Translations under genes and position numbers: made by a program
The notes under the pieces: generated by a model
Database searches by the model: none
The model's input: the letters and a program-made list of their open reading frames with translations, nothing else
What the model was told of the DNA's origin: nothing
Assembly: GCF_003121295.1 (NCBI RefSeq)
Contig: NZ_PHNC01000021.1
Coordinates: forward strand, 1 to 55,244
Direction of reading: 5' to 3'
DNA: 55,244 nucleotides
Source of the DNA: Streptomyces orinoci
GTDB taxonomy: Bacteria; Actinomycetota; Actinomycetes; Streptomycetales; Streptomycetaceae
Part shown: piece after piece, positions 32,748 through 41,557 of the stretch
Layout of the letters: every line of letters begins with the position of its first letter
Position numbering within the stretch: the stretch's first letter is position 1

Positions 32748-33956
32748 ATGACCAGTCGTACCGTTCTCGACGGACACGACCCCGTCGGCCGGGCGGCCTG
32801 CTCCTGCCGGGGCGGGGGCACCCCCGCCCCGGGGTCCGGAGCGGCGGGCGAACAGTTCCGGGCCCTGCTGGAGTCCGCTCCCGATGCCATGGTCATCGTG
32901 GACGACGCGGGTGTCATCCGCCTGGTCAACGCCCAGACCGAGGCGCTGTTCGGCTACGGACGGCAGGAGTTGCTGGGCCGCCCCGTGGAAGTCCTGGTAC
33001 CCGTCCGCTTCCACGACCGGCACACCGTGCACCGCAAGGACTATGCGCACAACCAGCAGTTCCGCCCCATGGGCGCCGGGCTGGAGCTGTACGGACTCCG
33101 CCGGGACGGGCGGGAGTTCCCGGTGGAGATCAGTCTCAGCCCCCTTCGGACGCCCGACGGGCTGCTGTTCTCCGCTGCGGTCCGTGACGTCACCGAACGC
33201 AAGGCCGCGGAGGCCGAACTCACCAGGCTCTATGAGCAACAGCGGCATGTGGCGCTGACCTTGCAGCGCAGCCTTATGGGCACCCCGCCCGACCTTCCCG
33301 GTCTGTATACCGCCAGCCGCTATCTGCCCGCCACCCAGGGTGCGGGTGTCGGCGGTGACTGGTTCGATCTTGTGCTGCTGGAGAACGGCCGGGTCGGCGT
33401 TCTGATCGGCGATGTCATAGGCCGCGGGCTGGAAGCGGCCGCCGTCATGGGGCAGTTGCGCTCCGCCGCCAACGCCCTGGCCCGCACCGGTATGCCGCCC
33501 CGGCGGCTGATGGCGGTCCTGGACGCCGTGGTCGCCGACCTCCCCGACCAGATGGTCACCTGCTGCTATCTGCTCATCGACCCCGGCAGCGGAGAGATCA
33601 CCCTGTGCTCCGCGGGGCACCTGCCCGTGCTGCTGGCCGCTCCGGGCCAAGAAATGCGGCCGCTGCCCGCACCCGTGAGCGTGCCCCTGGGCGTGGGCGG
33701 CATCGCCCATGAGCAGGTCACCCACACCGCACCACCCGGAACGACCCTCGCGCTGTACACCGACGGCCTGGTGGAGACGCCCCAGACCGATATCGAGGAG
33801 CAGATCACCGCTCTCGCCGCCGTGCTGGGCACCGCCCTGGACGCGGGGCGGGATCTGGAAGCGGTGGCCGACTCGGCCCTCGGGGCCCTGCTGCCGCCCG
33901 CGGCCGGCGATGACGATGTAACGCTACTGCTGGCCCAGTTGCCCTCCCGCGACTGA
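32748..33956 (+). CDS. PAS-SpoIIE type PP2C serine phosphatase
   Basis: This encodes 402 residues. ATG 32748 is preceded by GGAAAGGCGGGCGG. A PAS domain (about 35-155: FRALLESAPDAMVIVDD, GYGRQELLGRP, VEISLSPL, VRDVTERKAAE) is joined by a short coiled linker to a SpoIIE/RsbU phosphatase domain (about 185-400). Its metal-binding acidic motifs are GGDWFDL, GDVIGRGLEAAAVMG, YTDGLVE and DDDVTLLLA. Proteins of this kind dephosphorylate anti-sigma-factor antagonists in response to a signal sensed by PAS. There is no membrane span. No anti-sigma gene is adjacent, so targets lie elsewhere. Confidence 0.93.
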   Translation: MTSRTVLDGHDPVGRAACSCRGGGTPAPGSGAAGEQFRALLESAPDAMVIVDDAGVIRLVNAQTEALFGYGRQELLGRPVEVLVPVRFHDRHTVHRKDYAHNQQFRPMGAGLELYGLRRDGREFPVEISLSPLRTPDGLLFSAAVRDVTERKAAEAELTRLYEQQRHVALTLQRSLMGTPPDLPGLYTASRYLPATQGAGVGGDWFDLVLLENGRVGVLIGDVIGRGLEAAAVMGQLRSAANALARTGMPPRRLMAVLDAVVADLPDQMVTCCYLLIDPGSGEITLCSAGHLPVLLAAPGQEMRPLPAPVSVPLGVGGIAHEQVTHTAPPGTTLALYTDGLVETPQTDIEEQITALAAVLGTALDAGRDLEAVADSALGALLPPAAGDDDVTLLLAQLPSRD

Positions 33957-34147
33957 GACTTCACCGGGACTCCCGGCCGGGACCTACGGCAAAAGGCACC
34001 CCTGGTACGGAGACAGACGGTTGACGGCGGGCCACTCGTCCCCGGGGCGAGGGACCTGCGGCCCCTCCCCGCCCGGCGGGGCACCGGCGGAGGCTTGCCT
34101 CAGCAAGGAGGCGCACCATCCCCGCCGTTCCCACCCCGGAGGCTCTT

Positions 34148-35038
34148 ATGCCCGGCACCATCACCGTCGGACTGGACGGAACCGATCACAGCCTCGCCGC
34201 GGCGGACTGGGCGGCGGCCGAGGCTTCGCGCCGCGGCATGGCGCTGCGGCTCGTCCATGCCCGGATGTCACCGCCACCGGACACCATTGTCGCCGCGGAC
34301 GCGGAGGCGCAACAGCGGTGGGCGGCCGGCGTCCTTCATGAAGGGCGGGACCGGGTGACCTCCGCCTTCCCCGGCCTGACGGTCGGCACCGAGCTGCTCC
34401 CGGCCGGGGCCGTGCCGGCCCTGCTGGCCGAGGCGGCCCGGGCCGAGCTGCTGGTCCTCGGCTCGCGGGGCCATGGCGCGATGGCCGGCTACCTGCTCGG
34501 TTCCATTGGCCTGAGGGTGCTGCGCCAGGCGGTCCGGCCGGTGATCCTGGTGCGCCCGCCGCGCCGGGAGGAGCCCGCGCAGCCGGTCAGCTCCGCGCAG
34601 CCGGTCAACGAGGTGGTCGTGGGGGTGCAGCAGGAGGACCAGGCGGGCGCGCCGGTGCTGGAGTTCGCCTTCGCCGCCGCGGCGGCGCGTGCTGCGCGGG
34701 TCCGGGCCGTACGCGCCTGGGCCATTCCCCCGGCGCTCGCCTGGAGCCCCGGCTCGATGTATCTGGCCTATGAGGCCGACGGCCTGGAGCCATTGGAGCG
34801 CAAGGGGCTGGCCGAGGCCCTGGCTCCCTGGCGGGAGAAGTATCCGCGGGTCGAGGTCGTGGAGCAGATCGAGACCGGCAACGCGGCCGAGGCGCTGCTG
34901 AACGGCTGCGCGGGCGCCGCCCTCCTGGTGGTGGGGCGCCGTCTCCCCGGGCCCCATGGCCTGCGGCGTATCGGCTCGGTCACCCATGCCGCGCTGCACC
35001 ACGCGCACTGCCCCGTCGCCGTGGTCCCTCATCCGTGA
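34148..35038 (+). CDS. Tandem universal stress protein (two UspA domains)
   Basis: This encodes 296 residues. ATG at 34148 follows GGAGG. Domain 1 (about 1-140) starts TITVGLDGTDHSLAAADWAA and has the ATP-binding GSRGHGAMAGYLLGS. Domain 2 (about 155-296) starts EVVVGVQQEDQAGAPVLEFA and has the weaker VVGRRLPGPHGLRRIGS, where the G-2x-G-9x-G spacing is partly kept. Tandem Usp proteins of this size are usually induced under dormancy-like regulation. The adjacent phosphatase and PPK2 also belong to stress physiology. Confidence 0.92.
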   Translation: MPGTITVGLDGTDHSLAAADWAAAEASRRGMALRLVHARMSPPPDTIVAADAEAQQRWAAGVLHEGRDRVTSAFPGLTVGTELLPAGAVPALLAEAARAELLVLGSRGHGAMAGYLLGSIGLRVLRQAVRPVILVRPPRREEPAQPVSSAQPVNEVVVGVQQEDQAGAPVLEFAFAAAAARAARVRAVRAWAIPPALAWSPGSMYLAYEADGLEPLERKGLAEALAPWREKYPRVEVVEQIETGNAAEALLNGCAGAALLVVGRRLPGPHGLRRIGSVTHAALHHAHCPVAVVPHP

Positions 35039-35087
35039 TCCCGCGCCGGTGGCGAGGGCGGCCCGCGCCCGGCCCCGATCGCGGTCC

Positions 35088-35348
35088 TCAGCCGAGCCAG
35101 ACGATGTCGATGACGTAGAGCCGCCCGGCCTGGCGGTTGATGAAATAGACGGCGGTCAACTGCCCAACTGCGGCGGAGCGGACGTCCTCGCCGTCCGGAT
35201 CGCGGCGGTCGAAGGCCGGAAAGGACCATGGGTCACGGGAGGCGATGTCCAGGACATCGCGCAGTATGCCGCGGGCATGGGCGGGAAGGGCGCCCAGCAC
35301 ATCCAGGGCCCTCGGCGACAGGCGGGCCCGCCATGGCGCGTCACTCAT
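35088..35348 (-). CDS. RelE/ParE-like toxin candidate
   Basis: This encodes 86 residues. ATG 35348 overlaps the upstream stop (ATGAGTGA). The protein (WRARLSPRALDVLGALPAHARGILRDVLDIASRDPWSF, then QLTAVYFINRQAGRLYVIDIVWLG) has the alpha-alpha-beta-beta-beta layout of RelE/ParE toxins, including the final hydrophobic strand with Tyr and Asp. Toxins of this superfamily cut mRNA on the ribosome or poison gyrase. Overlap with a small preceding gene supports a toxin-antitoxin pair. The order is antitoxin first. Confidence 0.72.
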   Translation of the reverse strand: MSDAPWRARLSPRALDVLGALPAHARGILRDVLDIASRDPWSFPAFDRRDPDGEDVRSAAVGQLTAVYFINRQAGRLYVIDIVWLG

Positions 35349-35649
35349 GGCCGGCCCCGAACGCGTCCTCGACGGCGATGCCATCGGAGTCGTCCCGGCC
35401 GGAGGCGAGAAACGCGTCCACCGCCGGGGCCGCGGCGAGGCGGGCCTGCCATAGGCGCACCACCTCATGGAGCGGGGTGAAGCTGTAGCTGTAGCGGGAG
35501 TCCTCCAAGGCCCTGGCCCAGTCCCGCTCAAAGGCCGGCACCCACTGCTCGGCTCGGGGGTCCGTACGGATCCGGGCGAGCAGCTGCGCGGCCGCCGTGG
35601 GAGCAGGGGCGGGTGGCGGTGCGGGCACATGGTCGCGCTGGGCGCTCAT
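35341..35649 (-). CDS. DUF6247-like antitoxin candidate
   Basis: This encodes 102 residues from ATG 35649, which has GGAGGAG nine bases upstream; further upstream starts lack one. The N-terminal 30 residues are proline/alanine-rich, and the core FERDWARALEDSRYSYSFTPLHEVVRLWQARL resembles DUF6247 proteins that precede RelE-like genes in actinomycetes. It is not a ribbon-helix-helix or HTH protein, so how it would bind DNA is unclear. The last eight bases overlap the toxin gene. Confidence 0.65.
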   Translation of the reverse strand: MSAQRDHVPAPPPAPAPTAAAQLLARIRTDPRAEQWVPAFERDWARALEDSRYSYSFTPLHEVVRLWQARLAAAPAVDAFLASGRDDSDGIAVEDAFGAGHE

Positions 35650-35879
35650 CGGCTGCTCCTCCAAGCGGGTCATAGCGTCACGGTAGCCGCCGGGCCACCG
35701 GCGGTTGAGGGTTTTGGCACTCATCACCCGGCACCCCCGCGAGCACACAGTACGGGCCCTCTACCATGCTCGCCCCGCACGCGGAGGGGGTTCCCCGAAG
35801 GCCGCCCCCGGCCCGTCCGCCCCCGCTAGCGTGCCCGGCACACTCCGCAACGGCGGAGCACGACCGGGGGGAGCAGCCG

Positions 35880-36260
35880 ATGCCCAACTTGCTGAGGGTG
35901 CCGCTGGAGAGCGGTGGGTCCGTACTCGTGGAAATCGATGACGACCCTCAGGGGGTGGTCAGGGTCGCCCGCGGCAATGGGACGGTGCCGCGCGCCGTGG
36001 AGGCCCTGGAGCGCGGTCTGGACGGTGTGCGGGACGCCGCCCGTGCCGTCGTCGGCAGGCTGGCCGATCTGCCTCGTCAGCCGGACAAGGTCACCCTGGA
36101 GCTGGGGATGAGGTTCTCGGCGGAGGCCGGGGTCTTCCTCGCCAGGAGCGCCGGGGAGGCGTCACTGACCATCACGCTGGAGTGGGAACGGCAGCAGCCC
36201 GGCTCGCTCCCGGTCACCAGGGCCGTCGTCGCCAACGGAGCGCCCGTTACGGCCGGTTGA
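35880..36260 (+). CDS. Trypsin-co-occurring domain (trypco1, CU044_2847 type) protein
   Basis: This encodes 126 residues. ATG 35880 follows GGGGGAGCAG. The protein begins with a beta strand pair (LLRVPLESGGSVLVEIDD), a helix (VPRAVEALERGLDGVRDAARAVVGRLADLP), then KVTLELGMRFSAEAGVFLARSAGEASLTITLEW. This is the pattern of the small beta-alpha-beta protein that repeatedly sits beside trypsin-like or STAND effectors in actinomycetes. Here the next gene, 62 bases downstream, encodes trypsin-STAND-WD40. It is probably an adaptor or substrate of the protease. Confidence 0.82.
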   Translation: MPNLLRVPLESGGSVLVEIDDDPQGVVRVARGNGTVPRAVEALERGLDGVRDAARAVVGRLADLPRQPDKVTLELGMRFSAEAGVFLARSAGEASLTITLEWERQQPGSLPVTRAVVANGAPVTAG

Positions 36261-36322
36261 CGGACGAGCCCGGTTGACGAGGAGCCGGTGAGAAGAGCCG
36301 GTGAGGAAGAGGGATATCGCCG

Positions 36323-39300
36323 ATGCCCGGACCCGTACCCAATCCCGGCATCGCCCGGCTGTGGTCGAACGGCGCCCCACAGGGCGCCGGCTTTCTGGCC
36401 ACCCCGCGCACGGTGCTGACCTGCGGCCATGTCGTCTCTGTGATCGCGGACGAGCCCGAGTCGGTGCCGCTGCGCCCGGGGCTGGCCGTCCGGCTCGACT
36501 TCCCGCTCGCCGGCCGGGCGGCCCGGCGGCAGACCGCCACCCTGGTCCGGCACATTCCGGTCGCCCCCGATGGCACCGGTGACATCGCCGTTCTCTCGCT
36601 CGCCGAGGACCCTCCGCCCGGAGTGGAACCGGTGCGCCTGCTGGATGTCGAAACGGTGCGGGACCACCCCTTCACCGCCTTCGGATTCCCGGCCGGCGGT
36701 GATGGCGACGGCGTCTGGTCCTCCGGAAGGATCGCCGGTGAACGCGGCCGGGGCTGGGTGCAGATCGAGAGCACCGGAGCCTGCGAGATCCTGCCGGGGT
36801 TCAGCGGCACCCCGCTGTGGGACGAGCAGCTCAAGGGCGTGGTCGGCATGGTGGTGGCCACCGACCGGCGCTTCCTGGGCCGGGCGGCCTATGCCATCAC
36901 CGCCGAGGTGCTGATCGAAACCCACCCCGAGGTGCGCCGCCATGCCGCGCTGCCCTCCCCCTTCCGGGGACTGCTGCCGTTCCGGGAACAGGACGCCGAG
37001 CACTTCTTCGGGCGCTCCGCCCAGATCAGGGAACTGACCGAGGCGGTGACCACCTCCGCCGTCGTTCCCGTCATCGGGGCGTCCGGGGTCGGCAAGTCCT
37101 CGCTCGTCCACGCCGGGCTGGTGCCCGGGCTGCGGCGGCGCGGGGACTACAGCGTGGCCACGCTGGTCCCCGAACCGGCCGTCCGGGCCGAGCACATGCT
37201 CGCCGCGGCCCTTCTGCCGCTGCTCGACGTGCTCGGTGACCCCGTGGAGCAAGTGCACCGGCTCGCGCAGCGGTTGGGGGACGGCCCGGCGGCGGCCGCT
37301 GCCGTCAAGGAGGCCCTCAACCGTTCCGGCACCCGTCAACTCCTGCTGACCATCGACCAGTTCGAGGTCCTCTTCCGCTGCTCCCCCGATGCCGCGGACG
37401 CACTGGTGGAGCGCGTCACCGGTATGACCGAATGGCGGACCGTGGACGGCGGACCGCTGGTGCGCCTGGTCTTCACCCTGCGGCTGGACTTCCTCACCGC
37501 CATGAGCCGGTTCCCGGCACTTGAACGCGCCTGCGAGACCTCGGCGTTCTTCGTCAATATGCCGTCCACCGAGCAGCTTCGTGAGGTGGTGCTGTCCCCG
37601 CTGGGCTCCTTCCACGGTGCGGTGCGCTTCGAGGAGCGGCTGGCGGAGCGGCTGCTCTCCGATGCCGGGCGGAGCCCCGGAGCCCTGCCGCTGGTCGAGT
37701 TCGCCCTCACCCTGCTCTGGGAACGCCGACGGCAGGGGGTGCTCACCCATGCGTCCTATGAGGAGATCGGCCATGTTGCGGGCGCCCTGTCCACCCACGC
37801 GGAACGGGCCGTCAAGGAGCGGCTGGGCGACCTGTCGGACGACGTGCGCCGGCTGTTCGTACAGCTCGTCCGCCCGGGAGACGGCGCCAACGGTCACCCC
37901 GTGGACACCGGACGCACCGCCCGCCGGACCGAACTGCCGCCGGAATGCTGGAAGGCCGCCCAACTGCTGGCCATTCAGCGCCTGGTTCACCTGGACACCG
38001 CGTCGGACGGTGTGGAGACCGTTTCGCTGGCCCATGAGGCACTGCTGGAGCACTGGCCCACGCTGGGGATATGGGCCGGCATGGACCGGGATTTCCGCGG
38101 CTGGCAGGAGCATCTGCGGACGCGCGTCAGCCGCTGGGAACTGAGCGGTCATGACCGGGCGTTGCTGATGCGGGGCTCGGAGCTGAGCACGGCCGAGCGG
38201 TGGCTGGGCCGGCGGCAGGACGACATCTGCGAGGGCGAGCGCCGCTATATCCGGGCCGGTGTGGAGGGGCGGCGGCGCAGAAGGTTCCGTGCCGCGCTGG
38301 TGGCGACGGCCGTCCTCACGGCGATGACGGGCCTGGCCGCGGCCAGTCTCACCTCCGTATATGACAACCGGGCCGCCGAGCTGGCGAGCGGCCTGGTGCA
38401 GGAGGCCCAGCGCCAGGCGAACTCCCATCTGGAACCGGCGGCCCTGCTGTCCGTCGCCGCGTGGCATACGGCATCGACCCAGCAGGCCCGTGACAACCTC
38501 TTCGACCGCTATCTGGCGGCCGCCCGCTTCGACGCCATCCTGCCGGCGAATGGAGCGGTGGCCGAAACGGCCTTGGACGATGCCGGTCGGGTGCTGGCCG
38601 TCCGGACCGATGCCGGGAAGCTGACGGTCTGGCGCCTGACGGACGGACCACCCGGGGAGCGGGCCAGGCCGCGGGTGGTCCTGCGGCTGGACAAGGTGTC
38701 GGCCGTGGCGGTGAGCCCGGACGGCAGGCGGCTGGCGCTCGGCGGTGACGGCAACCGCATCAGCGTCCGGGACCTGTCCGGCGGCAGGCCGGCGCTGACG
38801 CTCCAGGGCGCCGCGAGCACCAACAGCCTGGACCGGGCGGTCGATCAGCTGGCCTTCGACCGCACCGGGCGTCGCCTGATCTCGCACCCTCCGCAGCAGA
38901 CCACGGCGCAGGTGTGGGACCTCGACCGGCCCGCCGCGCCCGCAGTCACCCTGCGGTCTCCCGCCCGGACCGAGGGCGAGGCATGGGCGTTCGCCTTCGA
39001 CGCGGGCGGCACGCATGTGGTGGCGGACCATATGGGCTCGCCCATCGCCTGGGAGGCCCGCACCGGACGAGCGCTGCCGGCCAATGAACCGGCGAGCGGC
39101 CCGGGTTCGCCGGCCGTGTGGTTTGTCCATGGGCCCCACCCGGTGGTGGCCCAGTGCCGCGACGGCCGGTGGCACCTCACCGAACCGGCCGACGGCGGCG
39201 GCACCGATGCGCGACTGGCCCAGAACGTCCCCTGCGCCACCGGTGATGAACTGGCCGGAGTATCCGACCAATTGCTGCTGGGCCGCCGTAAGGACACGGT

Positions 39301-40540
39301 GACGGCCTATGACGCGCACAGCGGGCAGCCGCTGGGGGAATTCACCGAGGACGCCGCCTCGGGCGGCCGGTACACCCGGTATTACCTGTCCAATGGTGCC
39401 CGGACATTCGCCTTTGCCCGCGGCACCGAGGTCCTTGCCATGTCCGTCCCCGCTCCCGGTTCGCTGGGCACCGTCAGCGGAATCAACGGTGCCGCGCCCG
39501 CCGGTGCGGAAGGCGATGCGGAGCGGGCGCAGTTCTCGCCCTCCGGCCGCTGTCTGGTGACCGTGGGCGTGGGAGGCCCGGTCGCCGTATGGGACCCGGC
39601 GACGGGCCGCCGGCTGTCGGCGGACGGCTCCGGGAAGGGCGGAAACCCGCTGCACGCGGTTTTCGACCCGGCGGAAAAGACCCTCGCCGTAAGCGATATG
39701 ACCGAGCCGGCCGTGACGCTCTACAGCCTGCCCGGCCTCCGGGTTCTCCACCGGTTGCGCATCGAACTCCCCCAGGGGACCACACCGGGCGCCGCATCGG
39801 TCACCGGTCTGGGATTCGGCCCCCAGGGACGCTTGACCACCCTGGCGGGCGGCGCGGTCTCCCAATGGGATGTCACCACCGGACACCGGATCGGACAACC
39901 GCTGCTGTTCGGGCGCGACAAAGCCGCCGAACATATGGCGATGGCGGTGGACCCGCACTCCGGCTCGGTCGCCCTGACCACCCCGGACCGCCGTGGAGTC
40001 GAGACCTGGGACATATCCGCCCGGCGCCGCCTCAAGGTCCTGGTCCCCCGCTTCAACTCCCCACTCCTGGACTGGTACCGGGCGGTGCGCTACAGCACGG
40101 ACGGCAAACGTCTGATGCTGGTCGGGCAGGACGGGGAAACCGAGGTCCAGGAGGCGGACACCGGACACCGGCTGATCACCGTCCCAGCCGCCCCGTCCCG
40201 CTATACGGCCTTTCTCGCCCACTCCGGCCAGGTCGTGAGCACACGCTCCGACACCCTTGAGACCTGGGGCCCGGAAGGGCTGGTCACCCGGACCCGGATT
40301 CCGCCAACCGCCCGGGTACGAGCGGTCATTCCCGCACCCGACGGCCGCCGGCTTCTCCTGACCACCGGCGATGAACTGGTTGTGAGATTCCTTCTGACTC
40401 CGGCGTCCCCCGACGCCTGGGCCGCGAGCCTGTGCTCGCGGGTCACCCGCGACATTTCACGGAGCGATATGGGCACGGTGCACTACGGAATCCTGGAGCG
40501 CTATCTCCTCGGGGTGACGGCATGCTCCGCCCAGGGGTAG
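36323..40540 (+). CDS. Trypsin-like protease - nSTAND1 NTPase - TM - WD40 repeat protein
   Basis: This encodes 1405 residues. Trypsin-like domain (about 8-200): His36 in TCGHVVS, Asp87 in GDIAVLSL, Ser161 in PGFSGTPLWD, all present. An nSTAND1 module follows (about 213-640): FFGR, Walker A GASGVGKSS at 252-260, Walker B LLLTIDQFE at 340-348, and the helical SLAHEALLEHWPTL end. One hydrophobic span (about 656-676, after RRRRRFRA) would anchor it, leaving the N-terminal half inside. The rest is degenerate WD40-like repeats (VAVSPDGRRLALGGDG, VWDLDRPA, VAVWDPATGR). STAND proteins oligomerise on sensing a trigger. The logical reading is sensor (WD40), switch (STAND) and effector (protease). It is co-oriented with trypco1 and overlaps the lipoprotein gene downstream. 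Confidence 0.93.
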   Translation: MPGPVPNPGIARLWSNGAPQGAGFLATPRTVLTCGHVVSVIADEPESVPLRPGLAVRLDFPLAGRAARRQTATLVRHIPVAPDGTGDIAVLSLAEDPPPGVEPVRLLDVETVRDHPFTAFGFPAGGDGDGVWSSGRIAGERGRGWVQIESTGACEILPGFSGTPLWDEQLKGVVGMVVATDRRFLGRAAYAITAEVLIETHPEVRRHAALPSPFRGLLPFREQDAEHFFGRSAQIRELTEAVTTSAVVPVIGASGVGKSSLVHAGLVPGLRRRGDYSVATLVPEPAVRAEHMLAAALLPLLDVLGDPVEQVHRLAQRLGDGPAAAAAVKEALNRSGTRQLLLTIDQFEVLFRCSPDAADALVERVTGMTEWRTVDGGPLVRLVFTLRLDFLTAMSRFPALERACETSAFFVNMPSTEQLREVVLSPLGSFHGAVRFEERLAERLLSDAGRSPGALPLVEFALTLLWERRRQGVLTHASYEEIGHVAGALSTHAERAVKERLGDLSDDVRRLFVQLVRPGDGANGHPVDTGRTARRTELPPECWKAAQLLAIQRLVHLDTASDGVETVSLAHEALLEHWPTLGIWAGMDRDFRGWQEHLRTRVSRWELSGHDRALLMRGSELSTAERWLGRRQDDICEGERRYIRAGVEGRRRRRFRAALVATAVLTAMTGLAAASLTSVYDNRAAELASGLVQEAQRQANSHLEPAALLSVAAWHTASTQQARDNLFDRYLAAARFDAILPANGAVAETALDDAGRVLAVRTDAGKLTVWRLTDGPPGERARPRVVLRLDKVSAVAVSPDGRRLALGGDGNRISVRDLSGGRPALTLQGAASTNSLDRAVDQLAFDRTGRRLISHPPQQTTAQVWDLDRPAAPAVTLRSPARTEGEAWAFAFDAGGTHVVADHMGSPIAWEARTGRALPANEPASGPGSPAVWFVHGPHPVVAQCRDGRWHLTEPADGGGTDARLAQNVPCATGDELAGVSDQLLLGRRKDTVTAYDAHSGQPLGEFTEDAASGGRYTRYYLSNGARTFAFARGTEVLAMSVPAPGSLGTVSGINGAAPAGAEGDAERAQFSPSGRCLVTVGVGGPVAVWDPATGRRLSADGSGKGGNPLHAVFDPAEKTLAVSDMTEPAVTLYSLPGLRVLHRLRIELPQGTTPGAASVTGLGFGPQGRLTTLAGGAVSQWDVTTGHRIGQPLLFGRDKAAEHMAMAVDPHSGSVALTTPDRRGVETWDISARRRLKVLVPRFNSPLLDWYRAVRYSTDGKRLMLVGQDGETEVQEADTGHRLITVPAAPSRYTAFLAHSGQVVSTRSDTLETWGPEGLVTRTRIPPTARVRAVIPAPDGRRLLLTTGDELVVRFLLTPASPDAWAASLCSRVTRDISRSDMGTVHYGILERYLLGVTACSAQG

Positions 40541-41064
40541 CGGCGCGCGGGGCAACGGCCGCCGTCTGCCTGCTCCTTACGACCGCCTGCATATCGACCG
40601 GCCCCGGTGCCCGCCCGGCCCGGTCTCCCGCCCTATGGAATCCCTCGCTGACCCGCCCTTCACAGCCCTCGGCAGCCAACGGCCCATTCGATGTCGATGC
40701 GGCACTGCTCAGAATCCAGCAGTCGGGATACACCACCGACACCGATCCGGCCCAGCTCAAGGCCCTCAAAGGCCCGCTCCGCGCCATTCCCAGCCATTGC
40801 ACCGGCACCACGGACGGTCATTGCGTCATGGTGCACTTCTTCTACGGCAACAACTACGCGGGCTATGACGCGCAGGGCGTCGGCGAATCCAGCATCCTGT
40901 CCCAGGACGGCACCATGGTCACCCTCTCGTATCCCGTCTTCAAGCCCACCGACCCGATGTGCTGCGCATCGGGCGGCACACGGGAGTTCCGGGCGAGCTG
41001 GGACGGCGGGAAGGTGGTCTTCTCACCGCCGATGACGGGAAATCCCAATGAGGCGGGCGGTTGA
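40522..41064 (+). CDS. LppP/LprE-family lipoprotein
   Basis: This encodes 180 residues. ATG 40522 lies 19 bases inside the previous gene. A lipobox LTTAC (Cys24) ends a short signal peptide, so it is lipid-anchored. The mature region with RIQQSGYTTD, LRAIPSHCTGTTDGHCVMVHFFYGN and DPMCCASGGTREFRASWDGGKVVF matches the LppP/LprE domain, with paired cysteines. The overlap suggests co-translation with the trypsin-STAND protein. It could be the extracytoplasmic sensor or ligand for the WD40 face, but that is inference. Confidence 0.82.
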   Translation: MLRPGVAARGATAAVCLLLTTACISTGPGARPARSPALWNPSLTRPSQPSAANGPFDVDAALLRIQQSGYTTDTDPAQLKALKGPLRAIPSHCTGTTDGHCVMVHFFYGNNYAGYDAQGVGESSILSQDGTMVTLSYPVFKPTDPMCCASGGTREFRASWDGGKVVFSPPMTGNPNEAGG

Positions 41065-41092
41065 CCGGAACTCGCCGCCGGCGCCGGAACCC

Positions 41093-41500
41093 TCAGTAGG
41101 ACTGGAATTCCAGCAAGTTGCCCTCGGGATCCCGGACATGAGCCGTGCGACAGGTCGGCCCCCATTCGGGCCGGTCCGTCGGTCCGGCCACATCCTGACC
41201 TCCATGGGCCAGGGCCAGGGCATGGGCCGCCGCCACCTCATCGACGCGGCAGACCAGCATCAGCGCGTCCTGCGCGGGCGGCCGTTGCCCGGCCAGATCC
41301 AGGGTGCCCGCGATGGCGGCCATGGCGGCCCGGTCCAGGAGCGAGATCACTCCCTGCTCCCCCAGATCCCAGTTGGCGTACGGGCCTTGTTCATCGCCCT
41401 TCATGCGATGGGCGCCGATCAGCTTCGGCAGGACGGCGTCATAGAAGCGGAAACAGTCACCGAAGCGGGAAACGAGCAGGCGCGGATAGAGCGCGTCCAT
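41093..41500 (-). CDS. VOC (glyoxalase-like) family protein
   Basis: This encodes 135 residues from ATG 41500. MDALYPRLLVSRFGDCFRFYDAVL opens the fold and VRDPEGNLLEFQSY closes it, with Glu in NLLEF as a typical metal or catalytic ligand. It may act in detoxification or resistance. It is divergent from a MarR regulator 58 bases away, which probably controls it. Confidence 0.85.
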   Translation of the reverse strand: MDALYPRLLVSRFGDCFRFYDAVLPKLIGAHRMKGDEQGPYANWDLGEQGVISLLDRAAMAAIAGTLDLAGQRPPAQDALMLVCRVDEVAAAHALALAHGGQDVAGPTDRPEWGPTCRTAHVRDPEGNLLEFQSY

Positions 41501-41526
41501 GGGAAACCTCCAACAGTAGGAGTACA

Positions 41527-41537
41527 CCAATGATTGG
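41527..41537. promoter_or_regulatory. Palindrome CCAATGATTGG, candidate MarR operator
   Basis: The perfect inverted repeat CCAAT-G-ATTGG lies between the divergent VOC gene (start 41500) and marR (start 41558). MarR regulators bind such palindromes. A TAGCAT at 41546-41551 sits where the -10 of a leaderless marR transcript would be. Confidence 0.55.
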
Positions 41538-41557
41538 CAGCGCCCTAGCATAGACCG

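Noticed and set aside
36077..40222. 1381-codon open frame on the minus strand
   Set aside because: Antisense to the trypsin-STAND-WD40 gene, composition skewed (Gly, Arg, Gln), no recognisable motif.
41527..41537. CCAATGATTGG as a terminator
   Set aside because: The arms are only 5 bp and lie between divergent starts, where an operator is expected instead.
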